Below, in pieces: positions 37,097-44,990 of a stretch of 64,000 nt of DNA. The position numbers and the translations under genes are program-made. The notes beneath the pieces are model-generated. The model made no database searches. It saw only the letters and a program-made list of their open reading frames with translations, and was not told the origin of the DNA. Origin of the DNA: Priestia filamentosa (GTDB lineage: Bacteria > Bacillota > Bacilli > Bacillales > Bacillaceae_H); assembly GCF_900177535.1 (NCBI RefSeq), contig NZ_FXAJ01000001.1:1278214-1342213 (forward strand), written 5' to 3'. Each line of letters begins with the position of its first letter. Positions within the stretch are counted from its first letter, which is position 1.

Positions 37097-37762
37097 ATGA
37101 AAAATGAAAAAGCTATTATGATAAATATGGAACCTTTCATAAGATGTGACCAATATAACTTTATTAAGGTACAAACAAAAAATCTCGTTCAAGCCCATTC
37201 AACGGTTAAAGATAAAGATGTTCTTAATGCGTTAAAATTCCGTTCACTTGATAAAGTATTAACCTTGTTTCCTGACATTTGCGAGGACCAGATGACTATC
37301 CTAGAGAAGCTGGTTGAAATAGAAGAAACAACTCAAGCAGAAAAGTTTCTATCGAATCTAAAAGCTTATGTTATTCCGTTTAAACAAATAACAGAAAAAA
37401 CAGTAAAAAAATTATTTCCTAAATCCAAAAAAATAAAAGTTCCTTCCCTTAAAGATATGGATTGGAAGGAGATTTCTTATTTGGGTTGGTACGATATTCG
37501 CTCAGAGAGAAAACATCTGATTGTTGATTTTAATGGAAAGTTAATGGGGATACAAGGAACATTTAGGAGCAGTGTAGAAGGAATATGTGCTTTATGTAAT
37601 GGATTTGAAGAAGTTGGATTGTTTATGTCAAAAGTGAAAAGTGGGAAAGAGACGTATACAACTAAAGGGAATTACATTTGCAAAGACAGCCAAAAATGTA
37701 ATCACAATTTAATCACACTAGATAAGTTAAATGATTTCATTGTACATTTGAAAAAAAACTGA
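37097..37762 (+). CDS. FusB/FusC-family elongation factor G-binding protein
   Basis: A 221-residue two-domain cytoplasmic protein: an amino-terminal four-helix bundle, and from about residue 115 a C-terminal domain with a treble-clef zinc finger (Cys164 and Cys167 in CALC, Cys195 and Cys201 in CKDSQKC). FusB-type proteins bind EF-G, release it from stalled ribosomes and give fusidic acid resistance; whether this one does is inferred. AAGGAG precedes ATG and is probably masked by a hairpin, so expression is likely inducible. Confidence 0.85.
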   Translation: MKNEKAIMINMEPFIRCDQYNFIKVQTKNLVQAHSTVKDKDVLNALKFRSLDKVLTLFPDICEDQMTILEKLVEIEETTQAEKFLSNLKAYVIPFKQITEKTVKKLFPKSKKIKVPSLKDMDWKEISYLGWYDIRSERKHLIVDFNGKLMGIQGTFRSSVEGICALCNGFEEVGLFMSKVKSGKETYTTKGNYICKDSQKCNHNLITLDKLNDFIVHLKKN

Positions 37763-37786
37763 GGGAAAGTCCCTCAGTTTTTTTGA
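37754..37786 (+). terminator. Terminator of the FusB-type gene
   Basis: AAAAACTGAGGG pairs with CCCTCAGTTTTT around AAAGT; strong U-tail. It overlaps the stop codon. Confidence 0.9.
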
Positions 37787-37816
37787 TTTTTTTACTAGTT
37801 ACATTTTATAACTTGT

Positions 37817-37918
37817 ATATTATAGATAAAACTAGTTCACATAATGTTCGTTAAAGAAAGTAAAAAAGCATAAACCCGTTGAGTGACAAAGAGCTTATGC
37901 TTTTTCTTAAGTTACAAT
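37817..37918 (+). repeat. Dispersed intergenic repeat, full copy (copy 11)
   Basis: Left end ATAAAACTAGTTCACATAAT, hairpin AAAAAGCATAA with TTATGCTTTTT, loop CCCGTTGAGTGACAAAGAG, right end CTTAAGTTACAATTTAG. The stem is fully paired although its sequence differs from copies 2, 5 and 8. Confidence 0.8.
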
Positions 37919-38343
37919 TTAGTAGATATTTATATATATAGTTCCTATACTGTATAAAGCTGAGTGTAGGATAGTTCAAGAAGATATTATAATATCACTC
38001 CTGAAAAATCGCCAATCAGGACTTTCTTTTCATGTTGTTTTTGGCATAAAAAGGAGGAAGTAATACAGATTCTGTTACCCTGCTTTTTAAATTGCTCGAT
38101 GATTACTATGGAGTAGTTGTACATAGTTTAAGTATAAAAATGAAACTAAGGGTAATAAAAGCTATAGTTAAGATTTGCTGGATAGTCTAAGTTATATCCC
38201 GTTTTTAATATGAATATTAAAAATATTAATGCAATTTGTCAAGTAAGGTAGATTTGTTACATTTAATTAATTTAAATGATAAAGTGTGAATTTATCTGAT
38301 AAGCCTTGAATCTAGTAGGTGACTTGGAAAGGAAGTGGTTTTG
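37919..38343. other. Gene-free upstream region of the AraC-type gene
   Basis: AT-rich, with no supported gene or clear promoter. A small inverted repeat TCCTGA/TCAGGA lies near 38000-38025. Confidence 0.45.
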
Positions 38344-39252
38344 TTGGATTTAAATAAATATTTGTCAGGAAAAACTGCTCTTAATAATTATATTCAACAG
38401 GTAAAGCAAAATGGTGCTTCTTTTCAAACTCATTATTGGGGAGTTATGCCAAAACATTATAATAATGATCTACACAAACATTCTTTTTTCGAAGTATGTT
38501 ATGTAGTTGAAGGTGAAGGAACTTATATAGATAATAATTGTACTTATTCGCTTCAAAAAAATACACTTTTTATATCTAGGCCAGAAGTATTGCATCAAAT
38601 AAAAAGCGAGAAAGGATTATCTCTATTATATGTTGCATTTCAACTCATCGAATCAGAATCGAATGAGAGTTGGATAAGAATTATGGAGAGGGCAAAACAA
38701 TGTACGGAAATTATTTTACACGATAAATTTGAAACTGAAACCGTATTATTATGGAAAGCGCTTTTGATTCAAGCGACCAAGCGCGGAAATGTACTTTTTG
38801 AAGAGATACTTTCGAATATTGCATATTCGCTTATTGTTTCAATACTCCAAGATTTTGTTGCTGATTTAAATAAGAGTGACCATAAAAATGTTCCTGAACA
38901 GTATTCTGTACTCCTTACTCAGGCGCAATTATATATTAACGATAACTTATCAAACCCTTTAAAACTTACAGAGGTTGCGAAACACCTCCATATATCTTCT
39001 AGGCATTTATCTCGTATTTTTGTATCTGAATTAGGCGTAAGTTTTTCAAAATATGTTCAAGACGAACGAATAAAAAAAGCAACTATATTATTGAAAAAAA
39101 CAGATCTATCGTTAAAAGAAATTTCTGAAGAAACGGGGTTTATGAGTGTTCATTATTTCACCCGTGTTTTTACTTCTACGATGCAAACATCACCTGGGCG
39201 GTTTCGCTCTCTATTCGTAGACAGAAAGACAACTACGTATGCTAGTAAATAA
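38344..39252 (+). CDS. AraC-family regulator with cupin sensor domain
   Basis: A protein of about 302 residues. The amino-terminal cupin domain has HKHSFFEVCYVVEGEGTY near residues 47-64. The C-terminal AraC/XylS DNA-binding domain has two helix-turn-helices (LTEVAKHLHISSRHLSRIF and LKEISEETGFMSVHYFTRVF) and the closing MQTSPGRFR. TTG 38344 is chosen because AAAGGAAG lies eight bases upstream; GTG 38335 overlaps that site. The epimerase gene follows in the same direction and is a likely target. Confidence 0.85.
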   Translation: MDLNKYLSGKTALNNYIQQVKQNGASFQTHYWGVMPKHYNNDLHKHSFFEVCYVVEGEGTYIDNNCTYSLQKNTLFISRPEVLHQIKSEKGLSLLYVAFQLIESESNESWIRIMERAKQCTEIILHDKFETETVLLWKALLIQATKRGNVLFEEILSNIAYSLIVSILQDFVADLNKSDHKNVPEQYSVLLTQAQLYINDNLSNPLKLTEVAKHLHISSRHLSRIFVSELGVSFSKYVQDERIKKATILLKKTDLSLKEISEETGFMSVHYFTRVFTSTMQTSPGRFRSLFVDRKTTTYASK

Positions 39253-39595
39253 TCTACACTTATTTCATGTACAAGAGTGTAAGAAAATTGTTTTTCAGTT
39301 TAGTTCTTAATGAAAGATGTCTCCAAAGTACAAAAAAGTGTCCCCAAAATGTAATTACTATTATTAAAATGTTCTATATAATGGACTATACAAAGGGGAT
39401 ACTTACGGTATTAAGGAAGGTGCTTCTTTTCATAAAGGCTCATCAGATAGAAATGGAAGCGTATTCTTTATACTAATCGAATTTATAAAATGTCTTTAAA
39501 AGTAAAAGGCAAAACCCCTCTTTACGATTATCTATCATTAGAACATACCAATGACGTTGTATATGGATGCAACAAACAGAAAGGGGAAATTTATA
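39253..39595. other. Gene-free spacer before the IolH-like gene
   Basis: No supported gene; presumably contains the promoter that the AraC-type protein regulates. No clear half-sites could be picked out. Confidence 0.4.
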
Positions 39596-40459
39596 ATGCG
39601 TTTAGCCTATGACCCATCACATTATCGTGACAATACAAATTTAAAAGATACGATTGATACAGTTGCAAGATTAGGATATGAGTATGTAGAGTTATCACCA
39701 CGTAAAGATTTTATTTGGTTTTATGAGTATCCAAAAGTGGATAAACAGCTAATCAAAGATTTAAAACGCTATTGTACAGATGCAGGGGTAAAAATTTCTT
39801 CGGTCCTACCTGTTCAGCAATGGTCTTCTCCAAAAGAGGAGGAGCGACAAGCTGCGGTGAGAAACTGGAAACGATGCATCGAAATTACATCTGAATTAGA
39901 TGTAGACTTGATGAATAGTGAATTCAGTGGGGATATAAGTCGCCCTGTGGAAAGTGAAGCTGCTTTTGTGAAATCAATGGAAGAACTTATGCCGATCTTT
40001 GAAAGAGAAGGAATTAAATTAAACATTCAATCCCACCCAAATGATTTTATCGAATTAAATACGGAAGCGATTCGTATGATTCGTGCTTTGGACAAAGACT
40101 GGATTAAACTTGTATATTCTGTTCCACACGCTTTCTTCTATGATGATGGCATTGGCGATGTTGCGCAACATCTAGAGGAAGCCGGTGATTTATTAACGCA
40201 TGTTCTCATTGCAGATACTCTAAACCATAAAGCAGCCTTTGGCTTACGTTACATTGTTAATCCGCCAGATGCAAAGGTCACGATTCACCAACATTTAAAC
40301 CCTGGTGAAGGAGAAATCAACTTTGAGGCGCTTTATCAAAAACTAAGAGAAATGAAGTTTGATGGCATTGTCACAAACGCTGTTTTTGCTTATCCGGATC
40401 GTCCAGAGTGGTCGAATGAAGTAACGTTAAAATCTATTAGAGAAGGATTAAACATCTAA
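39596..40459 (+). CDS. IolH-like sugar phosphate isomerase/epimerase
   Basis: A 287-residue TIM-barrel protein of the xylose isomerase-like/AP endonuclease 2 superfamily. It begins [12 protein letters not shown], followed by [14 protein letters not shown]. Metal-site residues are expected in [28 protein letters not shown] and [12 protein letters not shown]. The opening and length resemble B. subtilis IolH of the inositol operon. ATG 39596 follows AAAGGGGAAA; the frame is open to 39551. The neighbouring oxidoreductase relic suggests a reduced inositol-type or sugar-oxidation locus. Confidence 0.8.
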   Translation: MRLAYDPSHYRDNTNLKDTIDTVARLGYEYVELSPRKDFIWFYEYPKVDKQLIKDLKRYCTDAGVKISSVLPVQQWSSPKEEERQAAVRNWKRCIEITSELDVDLMNSEFSGDISRPVESEAAFVKSMEELMPIFEREGIKLNIQSHPNDFIELNTEAIRMIRALDKDWIKLVYSVPHAFFYDDGIGDVAQHLEEAGDLLTHVLIADTLNHKAAFGLRYIVNPPDAKVTIHQHLNPGEGEINFEALYQKLREMKFDGIVTNAVFAYPDRPEWSNEVTLKSIREGLNI

Positions 40460-40551
40460 TACTGGTATATAAGTTTCAGTTCAAGCTAAGAAATTACTAG
40501 AAGGTTGTTTCCTTTTTCTTTAAAAAATAGCTAACTAATATTTAATCTCTT

Positions 40552-40590
40552 AAAAATCTGGGGCAGTTATTGAAACTGCCCCAGATTTTT
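40552..40590 (+). terminator. Terminator after the IolH-like gene
   Basis: Perfect 17-bp arms AAAAATCTGGGGCAGTT and AACTGCCCCAGATTTTT. Confidence 0.9.
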
Positions 40591-40593
40591 AGA

Positions 40594-40993
40594 TTGAGAA
40601 AGTTACTCTTTAAGGACGTTGAAAACCAAGTAGACCTGTCTGTAGTATGTTTCATGGCACTTGATAATGGAATGACAGGAGTATTTGAGGCTGCAATGGA
40701 TCGGACACAAATAGATTCTTATGAAGTCATTGGAGCAAAAGGTAGCATTCGAGTATCAAAAGCCTTTATACCTCAGATGTATTAAAGCTCAGATAATAGT
40801 TAATAAAACAGATGGAGCTAATAGAGAAAAACAAGTATTGGGACACCAATATATCCTCGAAGTCGAATACTTTTCTCAATGTGTATTGAATGGCGAAATA
40901 CCTAGGGAGATGATGGAAGATACAATTAAAAATATGAAAGTTATTGAAGCTTGTTTTAAATCTATTGAAAAAGAAACATTTATAGACGTTTAA
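40594..40993 (+). pseudogene. Gfo/Idh/MocA-family oxidoreductase relic
   Basis: Two overlapping frames together give the C-terminal domain of an NAD(P)-dependent Gfo/Idh/MocA dehydrogenase. The first has SVVCFMALDNGMTGVFEAAM then SYEVIGAKGSIRVSKAF. The second continues from about 40785 with YILEVEYFSQCVLNGEIPRE and EDTIKNMKVIEACFKSIEK. The Rossmann domain is absent and one frameshift separates the parts. The relic starts immediately after the terminator of the IolH-like gene, so a deletion endpoint may lie there. Confidence 0.75.
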
Positions 40994-41232
40994 TTGAACT
41001 ATTTGAAATGTATAATTACAGTGTCTAAAACTTTTAAGACCACAAAAAGGAGATAAAACGAAAATAAGATTAAGAAAAATATCAAGGAATATAATGACCA
41101 TACCTAGGTAAAATTCAATGGATGAAACATCGTTTTTCTCCTCCTCAATATGCCTTTCCATTTAAGAAGTGTATGCATACCCCTTAAATAGTTAACAAAT
41201 ATAGATAAAATTTGGCTAATCTTTATTTAAAG
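40994..41232. other. Gene-free spacer
   Basis: Nothing supported. A long minus-strand frame across 40766-41161 is antisense to the oxidoreductase relic and is not protein-like. Confidence 0.5.
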
Positions 41233-41784
41233 CTATTTTAATATTTTTCGGTTTAAAATGTTTTCTAACAGGGACCAGGCTTCATGACAGTTTGGGCCTG
41301 TGATGAAAGGTTCAAACCCATAGTTTAAGTACATATTGATAGCTTGATAGCTCGTAGTTTGAGATGTAAGATAGGCTTTTGAATGATGATGGGCCAAAAT
41401 ATTCATAGCTGCACTAAGTAAAGGTTTTGAAAGTTTCGCCCCTTGATATTCTGGAGCAACACCTACCCAATGTATTCTACCCCATATTTCTCCATTACCA
41501 TTTAAGTCGCCATACCATGCTGTTGTTGTTCCAATCACTTTCCCATTTTTATTTTCAATGAAAACACACCGCATGGACATCTCATCAATATATGGACCAA
41601 ATTCTTTACTGAAGTGTTCCAGTGCAGCTTTCTCGTTTTTAAATTCATCTACACTTGCTTCAACCCTAGCCCAATTATGCTCGTCACCTTTTTCAAATAA
41701 CCTAATTTGAAATCCAGTTGGAAGCGAATATTGAGGAATATCCAATAATTCCTTTCTCACCATTTTAAGTGGAATTCTTTTCAT
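41233..41784 (-). CDS. GNAT family N-acetyltransferase
   Basis: A 183-residue acetyltransferase. Visible are the strand VIGTTTAWYGD, the HWVGVAPEYQGAKLSKPLLSA segment (acetyl-CoA loop Q-G-A-K-L-S-K, a variant of Q/RxxGxG/A) and the C-terminal INMYLNYGFEPF. ATG 41784 has AAGGAG eight bases upstream; a nearer ATG three codons earlier is too close to it. Substrate unknown. Single-gene unit. Confidence 0.82.
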   Translation of the reverse strand: MKRIPLKMVRKELLDIPQYSLPTGFQIRLFEKGDEHNWARVEASVDEFKNEKAALEHFSKEFGPYIDEMSMRCVFIENKNGKVIGTTTAWYGDLNGNGEIWGRIHWVGVAPEYQGAKLSKPLLSAAMNILAHHHSKAYLTSQTTSYQAINMYLNYGFEPFITGPNCHEAWSLLENILNRKILK

Positions 41785-42046
41785 TAAAATCATCTCCTTA
41801 TAGGGGTTAATTGGAAGCTATATCAAAGTAACTACGTATTTTTTAAGTACAGGTTAAGTTAAGCCTATTTTGTTTGTTTTTATTTTGTGAGAGCAATTTC
41901 TTAAAAATCTTTGCAACAGAACCTTTTAAGTTGCTCTAGAAATGTAATTGTAAGTTTTAATTGAATCGTCAGAAATGGACCAAATAGATTAAGAATGAGA
42001 GCCGTTTCTAATTATGATATGTTAAGTGAACAATGAAAAACTTATC
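41785..42046. other. Gene-free spacer
   Basis: Upstream region of the GNAT gene; no further feature recognised. Confidence 0.45.
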
Positions 42047-42094
42047 GATTAAAAAAATCCAGCTTTCTATGTGAAAAGCTGGATTTTTTTAATC
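42047..42094 (-). terminator. Terminator of the MerR gene
   Basis: Perfect 20-bp stem, GATTAAAAAAATCCAGCTTT with its complement, loop of eight bases; abuts the minus-strand stop. Confidence 0.9.
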
Positions 42095-42535
42095 TTACTG
42101 CTCTGATTCTTCTTTCTCAAATCGAACTAGGGCTGCTTTGGCACGGTCTCTAAGGGAGACTAAATTTTCCTCAACTTTTAAGAGATTTTCTTTTTTTTGA
42201 ACGAGCAACTCAAGTTGTTCTTCGACAGTGTTTACTACTTTTCTTAACTTTTCTTTCTGTTCACTTGTACCTTTTACCTGCCTATAATCAGCTTTGCGAA
42301 GTTCCAATATATCGCTGAGTTTGATGAACTGCTGAAGTTCTTGAAGGGAAAAGCCCATTACTTCTTTTGCATTTGTGATTTTTTCTAGAAAATCGATATG
42401 TTCTTGAGAATATAATCTTATGCCTCCTTTGCTTCGGGGAGGAGAGGGAAGAAGTCCAATTTGTTCATAATACCTTATAGTTCGTTTTGTTAAACCGCTT
42501 TGTTTTGCCACATCATCTATTTTAAATTCGCTCAT
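42095..42535 (-). CDS. MerR-family transcriptional regulator
   Basis: A 146-residue regulator. The MerR winged helix is at the amino end (FKIDDVAKQSGLTKRTIRYY then GLLPSPPRSKGGIRLY), followed by a long coiled-coil dimerisation helix (about residues 78-140). There is no large effector domain. ATG 42535 follows AGGAGCG. It is divergent from an MFS exporter, and a 22-bp dyad in between overlaps the exporter's -35, so it probably activates or represses that gene in response to a toxic compound. Confidence 0.85.
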   Translation of the reverse strand: MSEFKIDDVAKQSGLTKRTIRYYEQIGLLPSPPRSKGGIRLYSQEHIDFLEKITNAKEVMGFSLQELQQFIKLSDILELRKADYRQVKGTSEQKEKLRKVVNTVEEQLELLVQKKENLLKVEENLVSLRDRAKAALVRFEKEESEQ

Positions 42536-42682
42536 GATTTCGCTCCTACATTTATTCATTTCTCTTCTTACATTAACAGAGGAAAGGTTTTAGTTCAAAA
42601 AATATTATCCTACAATCCGAGATTTTCTCAGAAGAACGTAAGCAGTTTAGGATAAGGCTTTATTAATAAAACAGTATGAATG

Positions 42683-42717
42683 TTTACGTTGACGTCAAGG
42701 TAAAAAGATTTTATACT
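42683..42717 (+). promoter_or_regulatory. MFS promoter overlapped by a MerR-type dyad
   Basis: Dyad TTTACGTTGACGTCAAGG plus TAAA (42683-42704), 20 of 22 bases symmetrical. Promoter TTGACG (42689-42694), 17-base spacer, TATACT (42712-42717). The overlap with -35 suits MerR-family control. Confidence 0.65.
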
Positions 42718-42844
42718 GTTATTTGTAACAAGTATGAATAAACTTCTCAATTACCAAGGGGGTTAAAAAAGATCATAACTCAGAAGAATTTAAGCGGATA
42801 GGTTAAATGCATTCAAAAAATAATGTATAAGGAGTTTTTTTAAA

Positions 42845-44047
42845 ATGAATTCAGAGCCAGGACAATCACTGAATGCCCAATACCAATCGGCTAAACAGCC
42901 AGTAGTTGTTTGGGTTATCTTTTTTGCGACTATTATTTCTTTCATGGGCTTAGGTTTAGTTGATCCAATTTTACCTGCCATTGCACAACAACTTGATGCA
43001 ACTCCAAGCCAGGTTTCTTTGCTATTTTCAAGCTATAACTTGATTACAGGGGTAGCAATGTTAATCACAGGGGTCGTTTCTAGTAGAATTGGCATTAAAT
43101 GGACTTTATTAACTGGTATTTTATTTATTATTGTCTTTTCAGCTTTAGCTGGTTCTTCAAACGGAATATGGCAAATTGTTAGCTTCCGGGGTGGATGGGG
43201 ACTTGGGAATTCATTGTTTATTGCCACAGCGTTATCTGCTATCGTAGGATTGGCGATTGGAAGTACTGCCAAAGCCATTATTTTATATGAAGCTGCTATT
43301 GGACTTGGCATTTCTGTAGGTCCGCTGCTTGGCGGAGAACTAGGATCAATCTCTTGGCGTGGGCCGTTTTATGGAGTAAGTGTGCTAATGATTATTGCCT
43401 TTCTTGCCCTTTTATTGAAAATGCCTCGTGTGGAAAAACCGAAAGTTAAAGGCTCTATTCTAGATCCAATTAAAGCTTTAAAATTTCCTGGATTGTTTAG
43501 ACTTGGTCTTACAGCTTTTTTATATAACATAGGATTTTTTACGTTAATGGCATATGCTCCATTTGTTATGGATTTAGATGAGCATGGTCTAGGCTATGTA
43601 TTTCTTGGTTGGGGACTTTGTCTTGCCTTGACTTCTGTCTTTATTGCTCCAAAGCTTCAAGTTAGATTTGGAACGGTCAAATCTATGTGCGCCATGCTAA
43701 CTTTGTTTGCTTTAACTCTTTTAGCCATGGGAATTTGGACAGATTCAAAAACAGTCATTATTGTTTCCGTTATTATTGCAGGACTATTCCTAGGGACTAA
43801 TAATACATTAATCACTACAGCCGTTATGCAGGTTGCGCCAGTAGAACGTGCTACAGCTTCTGCAGCATACAGTTTTGTCCGTTTTATTGGTGGCGCTGTT
43901 GGACCCTGGCTTGCAACTAAGCTTGCTGAAGCATATTCCTCAGCTGTTCCTTTCTATACAGGTGCTGTATTTGTATTTTTAGGCGTGCTGGTGGTTGCAT
44001 TTGGGCGAAAACACATTGCACATGTAGACCAAGTCAGTGGCCATTAA
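42845..44047 (+). CDS. DHA1-type MFS exporter controlled by MerR
   Basis: A 400-residue, 12-helix MFS protein. Helix 1 has GLGLVDPILPAIAQQL, and the helix 4-5 region contains the motif C-like GISVGPLLGGELGSISWRGP typical of drug:H+ antiporters. It probably exports a toxic small molecule sensed by the divergent MerR protein. AAGGAG lies before ATG. A strong hairpin ends the transcript. Confidence 0.85.
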   Translation: MNSEPGQSLNAQYQSAKQPVVVWVIFFATIISFMGLGLVDPILPAIAQQLDATPSQVSLLFSSYNLITGVAMLITGVVSSRIGIKWTLLTGILFIIVFSALAGSSNGIWQIVSFRGGWGLGNSLFIATALSAIVGLAIGSTAKAIILYEAAIGLGISVGPLLGGELGSISWRGPFYGVSVLMIIAFLALLLKMPRVEKPKVKGSILDPIKALKFPGLFRLGLTAFLYNIGFFTLMAYAPFVMDLDEHGLGYVFLGWGLCLALTSVFIAPKLQVRFGTVKSMCAMLTLFALTLLAMGIWTDSKTVIIVSVIIAGLFLGTNNTLITTAVMQVAPVERATASAAYSFVRFIGGAVGPWLATKLAEAYSSAVPFYTGAVFVFLGVLVVAFGRKHIAHVDQVSGH

Positions 44048-44105
44048 TATTATTCATAGCCAATGTAGTAGAACACCAGTTTTTTAGCCTTGAATATGTT
44101 TTTAG

Positions 44106-44148
44106 TAGAAAAGAACCGATTTCTTTTATAGAAATCGGTTCTTTTCTA
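44106..44148. terminator. Bidirectional terminator between MFS and cupin genes
   Basis: Perfect 18-bp arms TAGAAAAGAACCGATTTC and GAAATCGGTTCTTTTCTA; convergent genes on both sides. Confidence 0.9.
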
Positions 44149-44205
44149 AATTGCCTGGCTTCTTATTGTTGCGAGAGTATGAAGAATCATAATTAAAGTC
44201 CAATC

Positions 44206-44727
44206 CTATTCTGGAATTTTTTCGTATGCTAACTTCATAATAATATCTTTGTATTGAGGATACTTTGATAAAAGATCAGCTTGTGTGAACAGTTCAAAGT
44301 CTTGGAATTCAAACCCAGGTGAAACCATACAACCTACTAGAGAGCAAGTATCTTCCTCCACAACAGACGATCCAAAGATTGAATTTTTTGGAACTAAAGC
44401 TTGAGGGACTTCTCCATTGTCCAAGTCCATACCTAATTTAATTTCTTCATATTCCCCATTTTCATGAATGATATGAATCGTTAAAGAACTTCCAGCGTGA
44501 TAATACCATAATTCATCCGATTTTAAACGGTGAAAATGAGAGACATCATTTGATGTTAAAAGAAAGTAAATACTCGTATAGAGCTTTCGTTCACCTTCAA
44601 AATTAACAGTTAATTCTTGATCAGACGTACGTTCTTCTGATTCAAAGGTTCTTTTATAATATCCACCTTCTGGATGGGGGAGTAGTCCAAGTTTTGATAC
44701 CCAATATTGTGCGTTATTTTTCTTCAT
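44206..44727 (-). CDS. Cupin domain protein (DUF985 type)
   Basis: A 173-residue cupin. LGLLPHPEGGYYKRTFESEE near the amino end, SHFHRLKSDELWYYHAG (cupin motif 1) and GCMVSPGFEFQDFELF (C-terminal motif) are diagnostic of the DUF985/YML079-like family. The natural substrate is unknown; relatives bind small carboxylates or sugars. AAGGAAG precedes ATG. Convergent with the exporter and not evidently linked in function. Confidence 0.82.
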   Translation of the reverse strand: MKKNNAQYWVSKLGLLPHPEGGYYKRTFESEERTSDQELTVNFEGERKLYTSIYFLLTSNDVSHFHRLKSDELWYYHAGSSLTIHIIHENGEYEEIKLGMDLDNGEVPQALVPKNSIFGSSVVEEDTCSLVGCMVSPGFEFQDFELFTQADLLSKYPQYKDIIMKLAYEKIPE

Positions 44728-44990
44728 GGCAATCTTCCTTCCGCTTCCTCTATATCAAGAATTTTTATTCGTACACTATTAATATAGCACGTATTGAAAA
44801 ACTTGAATTTTATATTTAATAGAGGATTTCACCCTAAAATTTTATTAATTTGTAATATGATGTATATAAATTGCTTATATAGGAAATAAGATGTGTGAAT
44901 TTACAAAAAATCAATAAAAAATTAAAATCTGGCTTACATAAAAATGATAGTTTTATATCAGTTATAAAAAATCTTGTGGGGGGAAGAACA

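Noticed and set aside
39267-39476. Plus-strand frame of 69 codons after the AraC gene
   Set aside because: No ribosome site, no family resemblance.
40766-41161. Minus-strand frame of 131 codons
   Set aside because: Antisense to the oxidoreductase relic; Phe-rich composition typical of a shadow frame.
44895-44990. Upstream extension of the phosphatase frame from GTG 44895
   Set aside because: The extension would precede the signal peptide by 32 residues and lacks a ribosome site, while GGGGGG precedes ATG 44991.
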